A stretch of DNA of 64,000 nucleotides from Pseudodesulfovibrio senegalensis (lineage in GTDB: Bacteria > Desulfobacterota > Desulfovibrionia > Desulfovibrionales > Desulfovibrionaceae), in contig NZ_WAIE01000008.1 in the NCBI RefSeq assembly GCF_008830225.1, positions 1 through 64,000 of the forward strand, read 5' to 3'. A program made the position numbers and the translations under genes. The notes under the pieces were generated by a model. The model saw only the letters and a program-made list of their open reading frames with translations. It was not told where the DNA came from and made no database searches. Below, in pieces: positions 18,548 through 27,518 of this stretch; position 1 is the stretch's first letter, and every line of letters starts with the position of its first letter.

Positions 18548-18595
18548 GGCCAACCGCCTGTGCGGAAAAAAACTGCTTTTCGGGAGGATTCTACC

Positions 18596-20017
18596 ATGTT
18601 GTTTTTCTTAGCCAGTGTTGCCCTGCTGATCGTGGGCTACCTGACATACGGCGCGTTCGTGGACAAAACCTTCGGGCCTGATCCGGCGCGAACCACCCCG
18701 GCCATCGCCCTGCAGGACGGCATCGACTACATGCCCCTGCCCAAATGGAAACTCATTTTCATCCAGGTGCTGGACATCGCGGGCATCGGCCCCATCTTCG
18801 GCCCCATTCTGGGCGCGCTGTACGGCCCGTCCGCCATGCTCTGGATCGTGATCGGCTGTATTTTCGGCGGCGCGGTCCACGACTACTTCTCCGGCGTGCT
18901 CTCCATGCGCAACAAGGGCGCCAGCATCCCGGAAGTGGTCGGTGAATACCTGGGCATGCCCGCCCGCCACGTCATGCGCGTGTTCTCCTTTGTGCTGCTC
19001 ATGCTCGTGGGCGTCGTGTTCGTGCTCAGCCCGGCCAAGCTGCTCAACGGCCTGACCGGCATCAACACCGGCATTCTCGTGGCTGCCATCTTCGGCTACT
19101 ACTTCCTGGCCACCATCCTGCCCATCGACAAGGTCATCGGCCGCTTCTACCCGGTTCTGGGCGCACTGCTGCTGACCATGACCATTGCTCTGGTCGTGGC
19201 CCTGTTTGCCGGCGGATACGAAATCCTGCCCAACCTGGACTTCGCCACCAACGTGCATCCCGGCGACAAGCCCATCTGGCCGCTGCTGTTCATCACCCTG
19301 TCCTGCGGCGCCATTTCCGGGTTCCACTCCACGCAGTCCCCGCTCATGGCCCGCTGCGTGAAGAATGAAAAAGAAGGCCGCTCCGTGTTCTACGGCGCCA
19401 TGATCATCGAAGGCGTCATCGGCCTGATCTGGTGTACCATCGGCCTGTCCTTCTACAATTCTCCCGAAGCCCTTTCCGCGGTGATCGCGGCCGGCAGCCC
19501 CGCAGCCGTTGTGGCCGAAGTGTCCAAGACCCTGCTCGGACCGATCGGCGGCGGTCTGGCCATCGCGGCCATCATCGTGCTGCCCATCACCTCGGGCGAC
19601 ACCGCGTTCCGCTCCACGCGCCTCATCGTGGCCGAGACCTTCAAGGTCAAGCAGGGCGCAATCTCCAGCCGCCTGATGATCGCCGTGCCCCTGTTCGTGC
19701 TCGGCTACATCATCTCCACGCAGAACTTCTCCACCATCTGGCGCTACTTCGGCTTTGCCAACCAGAGCCTTGCCACCATGGTGCTGTGGACCGCAGCCGT
19801 GTATCTGGCCCAGCGCGCCAAGCTGCACTGGATCGCCACGATCCCGGCCGTGTTCATGACCGCAGTCTGCGTGACCTTCATCTGCAATGCCGCCATCGGA
19901 CTGAACCTCGACTACTCGGTTTCGGTTGTTGCCGGAATCGTTGGTGCGGCCGCCGCACTGGCCGTGTTCATGGTCCGCTATGCGGGCAAGAAGAAGCCTG
20001 CTGCGGAATCCGCATAG
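18596..20017 (+). CDS. cstA: CstA/BtsT family transporter (carbon starvation protein)
   Basis: 473 residues from the ATG at 18596 (GGGAGGA at 18582-18588). It is a multi-spanning membrane protein of the CstA family with the hallmark segments GPIFGPILGALYG, IVIGCIFGGAVHDYFSGVLSMRNKGASIPE and SGFHSTQSPLMARCVKNEKEGR. At 473 residues it belongs to the short subgroup; E. coli CstA and BtsT are about 700. Family members import pyruvate or peptides with protons. Position right after a LytS/LytTR pair favours pyruvate, and the upstream LytTR repeat favours regulation by that pair; both are inference. Confidence 0.88.
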   Translation: MLFFLASVALLIVGYLTYGAFVDKTFGPDPARTTPAIALQDGIDYMPLPKWKLIFIQVLDIAGIGPIFGPILGALYGPSAMLWIVIGCIFGGAVHDYFSGVLSMRNKGASIPEVVGEYLGMPARHVMRVFSFVLLMLVGVVFVLSPAKLLNGLTGINTGILVAAIFGYYFLATILPIDKVIGRFYPVLGALLLTMTIALVVALFAGGYEILPNLDFATNVHPGDKPIWPLLFITLSCGAISGFHSTQSPLMARCVKNEKEGRSVFYGAMIIEGVIGLIWCTIGLSFYNSPEALSAVIAAGSPAAVVAEVSKTLLGPIGGGLAIAAIIVLPITSGDTAFRSTRLIVAETFKVKQGAISSRLMIAVPLFVLGYIISTQNFSTIWRYFGFANQSLATMVLWTAAVYLAQRAKLHWIATIPAVFMTAVCVTFICNAAIGLNLDYSVSVVAGIVGAAAALAVFMVRYAGKKKPAAESA

Positions 20018-20057
20018 GCTCTTCAGCGGGTCCAAGCTCCCCGCACCTCGTAAGGGA

Positions 20058-20094
20058 CGCCCGCCTTCTTCGGAAGGCGGGCGCCTCGTTTTTC
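20058..20094 (+). terminator. Rho-independent terminator after cstA
   Basis: CGCCCGCCTTC (20058-20068) pairs with GAAGGCGGGCG (20073-20083) around a TTCG tetraloop, followed within a few bases by a T run. Confidence 0.88.
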
Positions 20095-20170
20095 CAACCG
20101 TATAATTCTGTTTTGGCCCGGCGCCGCATGTGATATCGTTCCCTGCAAAAGCAGGGGGAGATTGCGGATC

Positions 20171-23100
20171 ATGACATCCGAGCGCGAACGCCTCGAACAG
20201 GAGGTGCTGGAACTCAGGCAGCGGGTGGCTGAACTGGAAGCCACCGGCGATTCCGTGGAGTCGGCCTCGGGCATTGTGGGCGCGCTCCCTATTCCCGTGC
20301 TGATCAAGGATTCCTGCCTCAAATGGGTGTGGGGCAACAACGCCATGTGCGACATGCTGCACCTTGAACACGGGTCCCTTGCCGGGCTCACCGACGAAGC
20401 GGTGCACGGCAGGGAAAACGCCCGGGAAATCCATGAATGCGACCGGGCCGTGCTGGCCACGGGCGGCCCCCTCGGCTACGAAAAAATCCTGACCTTCGGC
20501 AACGCCTGCTATCACCTCTCGGTACTCAAGACCCTCTGGCATCCGGAAAAGGACAAAGAACCCTACGTGCTCTCCGTGGTGCGCGACGTAACGGCCATGC
20601 GCACGGCCGAAAACGAGGCCCGCGAAAGCAGGGAACGCTTCGGCAGGGTTCTCCGCAACACGCCCATGGGCGTGCACATGTACGAGCTGGCCCCGAACGG
20701 CGACCTCATTTTCACGGACGCCAACCCGGCAGCCGACCTGCTCACCGGCCGGAACACCGCGGCGCTGCGCGGCAAGCTCGCACACACGGTCTTTCCGGAC
20801 ATGGAAAAGCTCGGGCTGACGGACATATACCGCAACGTGGCCGAAACAGGCTCCACATGGAGCACCCGCGGCATGCGCTACCCGGACCAGCCGGACAAGC
20901 TGTTCGACGTCTACGCCTTTCGCATCTCCGAAGGCAGCGTGGCCGTTCAGTTCGAGGATGTGACGCACGCCGCGTATGTGAGCGAACAACTCAAAATCAA
21001 CGAAAACCGCTACCGGAGCCTCTTCAACTCGTCGCCCATTCCCATGTGGGAATTCGACTTCTCCGGCGTCAAACGCCAACTGGACATGCTGCGCGGCAGC
21101 GGCGTTGACGACATTCTCTCCCACGTCCGCGCCCACCAGGAAAAACTGGCCGCCATGGTCGACTCCGTACACGTACTGGGGCTGAATCCGGCCTGCATGG
21201 ACATGCTGGAAGCCTCTTCTGTCCGGGAAGCCTCGGATCACATTGAGAACATGTTCGACTTTCCCGAACTGATGCTGGTTCTGGAACAGTTTCTGAACAT
21301 GGAAAAGGGCTTGCAGGTCGATCCCTTTCTTGTGCGGGCATGCACGGTCAAAGGATCGGCGCGCACGATCAAGACTCATTTCTCCCCCCTGCCCGGCCAT
21401 GAGGAAAGGCTGGACCGCGTGCTTTTGACCATCACGGACGAAACCGAGCGCCTGCGTGCGGAAAAAGCCGTCACCGAAAGCGAGGAGCGCCTGCGTCTGG
21501 TGCTTTCCGCCACCAAGGACGGTATCTGGGACTGGGACATGAACTCGGGCAACGCCTATTTCTCGCCGTCCTACTACACCATGCTCGGGTACCGTTCCGG
21601 CGAATTCGAAGCCACGGAACAGGCATGGCTGGACCTGGTGCACCCGGACGACCGGGACAGGACCGTAAACAGGATACGAGCCGGCCTTGAGCACGGCAAC
21701 GAATTTTCCACCGAATTCCGCATGCGGGCAAAGACCGGGCGCTGGGTCTGGATTCTGGGCAGGGGCAGGGTCGTGGAGCGCGATGAGCAGGGCCGTCCCC
21801 TGCGCACCGTGGGCAGCCACGCGGACATCACCGCGCTCAAGCGGGTGCAGGAAGAACTCCTTGAACACAAGAACCTGTTCGAAGCCATGGCCGACAACCT
21901 CTTCGACATGCTCTGGGCCAAGGACACCGAAGGCAACTACCTGTTTGCCAACAAGGCCCTGCGCAATGCCATGCACATGAACGACGGGGAAGAACTCATT
22001 GGCCGCAACGACCTTTTCTTTGCCGAACGCCTCCGGAAAACAGGCATGACCCCCCGTTTTTCCGGAAAACACGTTCATAGCGACATGACAGTGCTGCATA
22101 CCGGCCATCCGGAACGGTATGAAGAAGAATACGCCATGGATGAAGGACGCATGGTCTACGACGTGCGCAAATCGCCGCTGTTCGACAGGCACGGCAAACT
22201 CATCGGCACGGTGGGCATGGGCCGCGACATCACCGAGACCAAACAGGCCCAGGCAACGCTGGTCCGGGCCAAGGAAGCGGCGGAATCCGCAGTCCGCAGC
22301 AAGGACCAGTTCCTGGCCAACATGAGCCATGAAATACGCACACCCATGAACGGCGTGCTCGGCATGCTGCAACTGCTGAACGCCACCCCGCTCAACGGGG
22401 AGCAGACTGAATACGTGGAAACCGCGCTGGAGTCGGGCCGCGGCCTGTTGTCGGTCATCAACGACATCCTCGATTTCTCCAAGATGCAGTCCGGAGGGTT
22501 TTCCCTTGCCCGGCAGGAATTCACCCTGCATGAGACCATGCGCACGGTCTTGCGCAGCTTCTCGGTGCAGGCTCGCGACAAACGCATCGGCCTGAGCTAC
22601 GAAGTCGCCCCGGACATGCCGCAAACCCTGATCGGCGACGACGCACGCCTGCGCCAGATTCTGTTCAACCTTGTGGGCAACGCGGTCAAGTTCACCCACT
22701 CGGGCAACGTGGGCGTGCGTGCGGATCATCTCGGTCCGCACAAGGGAGGAGTCATGATCGGCCTGGAAGTCTCGGACACGGGCATCGGCATCCCGGAATC
22801 CCTGCTGCAAAAGGTTTTCGACCCGTTCACACAGGCGGACGGGTCATTTTCGCGCCAGTATCAGGGAACCGGATTGGGGCTGGGCATCGTGCGCTCGCTG
22901 GTGGAACGCATGGGCGGCACGCTCAGCATCGACTCCGAAGAAAAGCAGGGCACGGCAATATACGCCACCCTGCTGCTGGATTTGCCCGAATGCGAAACGG
23001 CCCCAGCGCATGACAAGCCCGCGCCCGAGCCCGCAAAACGCCCCCAGCGGGTGCTTGTGGTGGAAGACGACGAGGTCAACCGCTTCACCACCAAACGGTA

Positions 23101-23419
23101 TCTGGAAAAAAGCGGCTATGCGGTCTGTGTGGCCCACTCCGGAGAAGAGGCCGTGTCCCTGTGTTCCGGGGAACGCTTCGACTGCATTCTCATGGATATC
23201 CAGATGCCCGGCATGGACGGCATGGCCGCCACCCGGAAAATCCGCGAAGCAGAAAAGGGGAAAGACACGCCCGTGGTGGCGCTCACCGCACACGCCATGC
23301 AGGGGGACAGGGAGCGCTTTCTGGCCGCGGGCATGGACGGGTACGCATCCAAACCGCTGGAGCTGGAAGAGCTGGCTGCGGCCGTGGCAACGGCCATCGC
23401 GAACGGCAGGCAATCCTGA
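20171..23419 (+). CDS. Hybrid sensor histidine kinase with multiple PAS domains
   Basis: 1082 residues from the ATG at 20171 (GGGGGAG about 11 bases before). After a short coiled coil come about five PAS-like modules (approximate starts 35, 155, 275, 430, 560); the fourth has the PAS/PAC motif WVWILGRGRVVERDEQGRP. The HisKA box has His720 in MSHEIRTPMNG, followed by HATPase motifs (FNLVGNAVKFT, DTGIGIP, GTGLGLGIV) and a C-terminal receiver with Asp1009 in LMDIQMPGMDG. No membrane helix is seen, so it senses cytoplasmic signals, possibly redox or ligands through PAS. No partner regulator is adjacent. Confidence 0.92.
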   Translation: MTSERERLEQEVLELRQRVAELEATGDSVESASGIVGALPIPVLIKDSCLKWVWGNNAMCDMLHLEHGSLAGLTDEAVHGRENAREIHECDRAVLATGGPLGYEKILTFGNACYHLSVLKTLWHPEKDKEPYVLSVVRDVTAMRTAENEARESRERFGRVLRNTPMGVHMYELAPNGDLIFTDANPAADLLTGRNTAALRGKLAHTVFPDMEKLGLTDIYRNVAETGSTWSTRGMRYPDQPDKLFDVYAFRISEGSVAVQFEDVTHAAYVSEQLKINENRYRSLFNSSPIPMWEFDFSGVKRQLDMLRGSGVDDILSHVRAHQEKLAAMVDSVHVLGLNPACMDMLEASSVREASDHIENMFDFPELMLVLEQFLNMEKGLQVDPFLVRACTVKGSARTIKTHFSPLPGHEERLDRVLLTITDETERLRAEKAVTESEERLRLVLSATKDGIWDWDMNSGNAYFSPSYYTMLGYRSGEFEATEQAWLDLVHPDDRDRTVNRIRAGLEHGNEFSTEFRMRAKTGRWVWILGRGRVVERDEQGRPLRTVGSHADITALKRVQEELLEHKNLFEAMADNLFDMLWAKDTEGNYLFANKALRNAMHMNDGEELIGRNDLFFAERLRKTGMTPRFSGKHVHSDMTVLHTGHPERYEEEYAMDEGRMVYDVRKSPLFDRHGKLIGTVGMGRDITETKQAQATLVRAKEAAESAVRSKDQFLANMSHEIRTPMNGVLGMLQLLNATPLNGEQTEYVETALESGRGLLSVINDILDFSKMQSGGFSLARQEFTLHETMRTVLRSFSVQARDKRIGLSYEVAPDMPQTLIGDDARLRQILFNLVGNAVKFTHSGNVGVRADHLGPHKGGVMIGLEVSDTGIGIPESLLQKVFDPFTQADGSFSRQYQGTGLGLGIVRSLVERMGGTLSIDSEEKQGTAIYATLLLDLPECETAPAHDKPAPEPAKRPQRVLVVEDDEVNRFTTKRYLEKSGYAVCVAHSGEEAVSLCSGERFDCILMDIQMPGMDGMAATRKIREAEKGKDTPVVALTAHAMQGDRERFLAAGMDGYASKPLELEELAAAVATAIANGRQS

Positions 23420-23420
23420 T

Positions 23421-25169
23421 CTATTCTTCGCTGACCGCCCCGATTTCCATGATGCGCCGGGCATATTCCGTGCGCAAGGCCTCCATGTAGTCCGGGTCCA
23501 CCGGCCCCTTCCAGGTGACAACCTCCCGGAACCGTTTGGGAATGCGCACGGCAGCCGCGTCGTATCCGGTCTGCACGCGGGTCTGCCAGCGGATGCGCTG
23601 GATGTTTTCGGCCATGGACGGCATGGCCCCGGCCAGCTTGTCATAGCCCACGGATTCCAGCGCGCGGCCCAGAAGCTCCTCGGAATACACGCCCCGGGCA
23701 AACAGACAGGACACCATGGCGCACAGCAGCACGCGGGATTTCTCGTCTTCCACCAGGAAGTCCACGGCGTGGTCCACGTCCTGCTCTTCGTGCTTCTGGT
23801 CGTAGGAATACCCGCCCGTATCCAGATGCGAATGCCGGAACCCCAGTCCCTCGGCGGCAAAAAAAACCTCGCCCGTGGCGTAGCCGGCCATTTCCTGACC
23901 CAGCACGCAGGCAAAATCACCGCCCCCGAACACTTCGGCGGCCTTGAGGGTTCCCCTGCTCAGCAGGGAGTAGAATTCATTGCTGTTGCGGGCCAGATGC
24001 TCGATGGCGGCCATGTAGTCGTCCGCTTGGCCGAAGGCAAGGGGCACAAGGGTCTGCTCCTCGGTCACCAACCCCTTTTCCTGCGCCTCGGTGGCCCAGG
24101 CAAGGGCCACGCCCGTGCTCATGACGTCCAGCCCCATGAGCTCCACGGTATCCATGAGCCGCAGGGCGTCAAAGGAATCCGTGATCCCGAGCATGGAACC
24201 GACCGCAAAGAGCAATTCATAGTCGTAGCCCACCTGCCGGTACAGGTATTGGTAATTTTCCTGAAATTTCTCGCGCACATAACCGATATGAATGCAGCCC
24301 ACCGGACATCCGGCACAGGCTGCGTTGCGCAAAAGCCGGTCCTCGGCCATGCGTTCGCCCGTGATGGCGTCCACGTCGGGATCATGGGTCTGCTGCAGGT
24401 TGCGCCACGGCAGGGCGTGCAGTTCATTGAGCGCGCCAACGTTCCCGGCCGTTCCCAACCCATGGTATTTGTCCATGATGGAGGTGTCGGTCAGCTGCTT
24501 GTACACATCCTTGAACAGGGAGGTATAGGCCTTGCCTTCGGGCAGGGGGAAGCCGCGGTCGCCGAGGATGACGATGGCCTTGAGGTTCTTGGCCCCCATG
24601 ACCGCACCCGCGCCCATGCGCCCGAAATGGCGATAGGTGTCCACATTGATGCAGGCGTAGGAACAACGGTTCTCCCCGGCCGGACCGATGCGCAGCATGG
24701 ACCGCCGCCCGGAACCCGGAAACATGTCGCGGATGACCCGGCCGCAGCTCAGGGCATCGCGCCCGCGCAGAAAATTCACGTCGCGCAGTTCAAAAGTCCG
24801 CGCACCCACGGCCAGGGCCGAAAGACGTTTGGCACGGCCGCGAATGACCAGCGCGTCCATGTCGCCGAAACGCATGGACAGGGCCGAGCGGCCGCCCGCG
24901 TGGGATTCGGCGTACTGGTCGTGATAGGGGGACTTGAAAGCGCAGACCGTCTTGCTCATGAGCGGGAAATATCCGGTCAGGGGGCCGATGGCGAAAATCA
25001 GGGGCTGTTCAGGGTCGTCCCACGGCCTGTCCGCATGGCCGAACTCCTGGAAAAGCATGGCCGCAAGTCCGCCGCCGCCGCACAACTGCTCGCGCCCGTC
25101 GCGCTCCAGCACCTGCATGGTTCCCGTATCCAGATCCACGAGATACACACGGAAATGATCGCGAATCAT
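23421..25169 (-). CDS. Aldehyde:ferredoxin oxidoreductase family enzyme
   Basis: 582 residues from the ATG at 25169 (GGAGGAGG just upstream). It is a tungsten or molybdenum bis-pterin enzyme family. The iron-sulfur motif is C285-x2-C288-x3-C292, and the C-terminal cofactor region includes GLDVMSTGVALAWA. The N-terminal pterin region contains GPLTGYFPLMSK and MGAGAVMGAKNLKAI. It oxidises an aldehyde to an acid and passes electrons to ferredoxin; substrate unknown. Its start overlaps the stop of the polyferredoxin gene by four bases, so the pair probably forms one electron-transfer complex, as in WOR5/AOR-like two-subunit enzymes. Confidence 0.9.
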   Translation of the reverse strand: MIRDHFRVYLVDLDTGTMQVLERDGREQLCGGGGLAAMLFQEFGHADRPWDDPEQPLIFAIGPLTGYFPLMSKTVCAFKSPYHDQYAESHAGGRSALSMRFGDMDALVIRGRAKRLSALAVGARTFELRDVNFLRGRDALSCGRVIRDMFPGSGRRSMLRIGPAGENRCSYACINVDTYRHFGRMGAGAVMGAKNLKAIVILGDRGFPLPEGKAYTSLFKDVYKQLTDTSIMDKYHGLGTAGNVGALNELHALPWRNLQQTHDPDVDAITGERMAEDRLLRNAACAGCPVGCIHIGYVREKFQENYQYLYRQVGYDYELLFAVGSMLGITDSFDALRLMDTVELMGLDVMSTGVALAWATEAQEKGLVTEEQTLVPLAFGQADDYMAAIEHLARNSNEFYSLLSRGTLKAAEVFGGGDFACVLGQEMAGYATGEVFFAAEGLGFRHSHLDTGGYSYDQKHEEQDVDHAVDFLVEDEKSRVLLCAMVSCLFARGVYSEELLGRALESVGYDKLAGAMPSMAENIQRIRWQTRVQTGYDAAAVRIPKRFREVVTWKGPVDPDYMEALRTEYARRIMEIGAVSEE

Positions 25170-25603
25170 GACGCCTCCTCCTGTGTGGGCTGGGAGCGTT
25201 CCGAAACGATCTCCACCATTTCCAGACAGTCGTGGGGACAATATTCCACGCACCGACCGCAATGAATGCACAGATAGGGATTGACTTCATGGTCCAGAAA
25301 GATGGCGTCCACAGGACAGGCCTCGGCACATTTGCCGCAGCGGATGCACAGCTTGCGCTTCTGGATGACGCCGCCTTCCCGGCGCTGGGTCAGCGCCCCG
25401 GTGGGGCAGACCTCGGCACAGGGGGCCGGGTCGCAGGCAAGGCAGAGCCGGGCCTGAAACCCCGTGGACAATCCGCCCGCCGAGCGGATGCGGATGCCCG
25501 CCTTGTTCCACGAAAGCTGCTTGTGCACCAGCCGGGCACAGGCCAGCGAACAGGAATGGCAGCCGATGCAGCGCTCCATGCGCGCAGCGGTCAATTTCTT
25601 CAT
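25166..25603 (-). CDS. Polyferredoxin with four [4Fe-4S] cluster motifs
   Basis: 145 residues from the ATG at 25603 (GGGAGG upstream). Four Cys-rich motifs are visible: CIGCHSCSLAC (12-22), CLACDPAPCAEVCP (about 54-67), CIRCGKCAEACP (about 86-97) and CIHCGRCVEYCP (about 112-123). It resembles HycB/DmsB-like electron-transfer subunits. No Tat signal is seen, so it works in the cytoplasm. Coupling to the AOR gene makes it the likely electron acceptor. Confidence 0.92.
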   Translation of the reverse strand: MKKLTAARMERCIGCHSCSLACARLVHKQLSWNKAGIRIRSAGGLSTGFQARLCLACDPAPCAEVCPTGALTQRREGGVIQKRKLCIRCGKCAEACPVDAIFLDHEVNPYLCIHCGRCVEYCPHDCLEMVEIVSERSQPTQEEAS

Positions 25604-25631
25604 GATCGAACCTCCCGAAAGCCAGAACCGG

Positions 25632-27263
25632 CTACGAGCCGGCAAAGACCGTCAGTTCAAGAATGTCATGTTTGAGTGCCCAGAGGACATGATATTCTGC
25701 CCGGCCAGGGTCAAGCGGGTTGTCCAGACCACCGAGCCGTTCCAGCATCTCGGCCACGGTCACGGGCTTGCGTGCCAGAAAAACCATGTGCTTGAGCACC
25801 TCGGGATCGATGACCCGTTCCAGTCCGGCGTACAGCAGGGGGAAATCCCGGCCGCGGTACAGGCCCTGCCCGGTACGTCCGGCAGCCAGCAGCATGTCTT
25901 TGTGCAGACTCTGCGTGGGATAATGGCCGAACACCCGCGCAAATTGCACCTGGGCCGGATGAGCCACGCCCCGCAGGGATGCCTCGTCCACGGGCTCGTC
26001 ATTCAATTCGTCCCAAAGGCGCACGTACTGCTCGATGACCTGCGGCCATGCAAATTGTCGGCACACGCGCTCGCGCGCGGCCTGCCCCATGGTCCGGCGC
26101 AAGTCCGGGTCCGCTATCAGCCTGTGCAGGGACTCCGCCAGGGCCGGGATCTGCACGGCGGTCTGCTGGGCAAGCAACAGGTGGTAATGGTTGTCGTAAG
26201 TAAAGGGAGCCATGAGGTCGGCCTCGTCCGTGCATTGCGGCCCGACCGTGGGCACCAGCAGGCCCGTGACCTCGTGGCGCACCAGGTCCTTGTAGCCGTC
26301 ATAGTCCGAAACCACGGCGGGCAGGCCGAACGCCCCGGCCTCCAGCACGGTGATGCCGAAGGTCTCCTGCGGGTTGTCGGCAATGGAGACGAAAACATCG
26401 GCCTCATGAAAAATGGCGGTCTTTTCCGCTTCGGTGGGCCGGGCGCGAATGACCAGATCCAGCCCGATGTTGGCAGCCAGTTCCCTGAGCACCGGGGTAT
26501 AGTCGTCGTTGTCCTCGGTCCATCCGGCCAGCACCAGCCGCACGGAAGCCGGGTCCAGACCGTCGGAAAACAGGCGGTGCAACGCTCGCAGCAGGGGCAG
26601 CAGATCCATCTTGGAGTAATGGGAAATGCGCCCGAAAACCAGCAGGGAACACGGTCCCTGACCGCTGCGCCCGGCAGGCTCGAACGTCTGCGGATCAATG
26701 CCCAGCGGAATGCGGCGCACCACAGGGCCGGGCACGGATTCGAGGCCGTAGCCCTGCCGCAGGGCCTCGAAATGGTTTTCCACGGCGGCCACCCCTGCGG
26801 TGGACGTGGATACGATGCAGTCGCGCGGGGTGGCTCCGGGCCAGACGTGCTGCAAAAACAGCCGCCCGTAATCGGCATAGCTCAGGGAATGGGTCACCCC
26901 GGTTATGGGAAAGATACGCCTGCTGCGGGCATTGCGCAGCCGTGCCAGATGCGGTTGCAGGGTCATGCAGTCGGACTGGTGGAAACAGTGGTACCTGGTG
27001 GCGGCCAGCCGGGACGGAAGCTCGCGCCTGTCCATGACCGAAAAACCGCCCCGGGCCGCGATTGACGGGGCCATGCGCTGCAGTGTTTCCCGCTGCGCCC
27101 GGGCCGCGGCCTCGCTGCCCAAAAAGAAATGGTATTCGTCAAAGGGGTCGGCCCGCAGCAGAAAATCCATGAAACGGGCATTGGCCACCTTGCGTCCCAG
27201 CACGGCCCCGGACTCGTAAAACGGGTCCAGCGTGCCCCATATGCGCTTCTCGTTCATATCCAT
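25632..27263 (-). CDS. Glycosyltransferase family 4-like protein
   Basis: 543 residues from the ATG at 27263; an alternative ATG lies two codons in, and the frame stays open upstream to about 27371, with no strong ribosome site at any of them. The GT4 donor half is clear: LLVFGRISHYSKMDLLPLLRAL near 220-240, ETFGITVLEAGAFGLPAVVSDY near 310-330 with its E-x7-E pattern. The C-terminal 130 residues are not typical of GT4. It ends 28 bases before the polyferredoxin start, in the same direction, although no functional link to aldehyde oxidation is obvious. Confidence 0.8.
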   Translation of the reverse strand: MDMNEKRIWGTLDPFYESGAVLGRKVANARFMDFLLRADPFDEYHFFLGSEAAARAQRETLQRMAPSIAARGGFSVMDRRELPSRLAATRYHCFHQSDCMTLQPHLARLRNARSRRIFPITGVTHSLSYADYGRLFLQHVWPGATPRDCIVSTSTAGVAAVENHFEALRQGYGLESVPGPVVRRIPLGIDPQTFEPAGRSGQGPCSLLVFGRISHYSKMDLLPLLRALHRLFSDGLDPASVRLVLAGWTEDNDDYTPVLRELAANIGLDLVIRARPTEAEKTAIFHEADVFVSIADNPQETFGITVLEAGAFGLPAVVSDYDGYKDLVRHEVTGLLVPTVGPQCTDEADLMAPFTYDNHYHLLLAQQTAVQIPALAESLHRLIADPDLRRTMGQAARERVCRQFAWPQVIEQYVRLWDELNDEPVDEASLRGVAHPAQVQFARVFGHYPTQSLHKDMLLAAGRTGQGLYRGRDFPLLYAGLERVIDPEVLKHMVFLARKPVTVAEMLERLGGLDNPLDPGRAEYHVLWALKHDILELTVFAGS

Positions 27264-27518
27264 ATTCAGGTCAAACCGGACTTCGGGCCATTTGTCAAAG
27301 AAATTCAAAGAACCGGGTGTCGGAATTTTGTTCCTCCCCCATTTCGGCCCGTTGCGGCCGCACAAAAACACAGGCGGAAAAACATACAGTAAATAGAGTC
27401 AATTAAGCCTCAAAAAAACGCCGGCAGCACCCGGAAACCCCACAATGGCCCTTATTTTGCAAAAAGTCCCGATGCAAACAAGGAAAAGTCAGTTTTTGGA
27501 CGGCTTGGAGGCTGAACA

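Noticed and set aside
18439-18595. Sigma-54 promoter before cstA
   Set aside because: TGGCAT occurs but lacks the correctly spaced TTGC(A/T) -12 element.
18608-22810. A 1400-codon leftward open frame
   Set aside because: It lies opposite cstA and the hybrid kinase, whose motifs are clear. The product has biased composition and no recognisable domains, as expected for the complement of GC-rich coding sequence.
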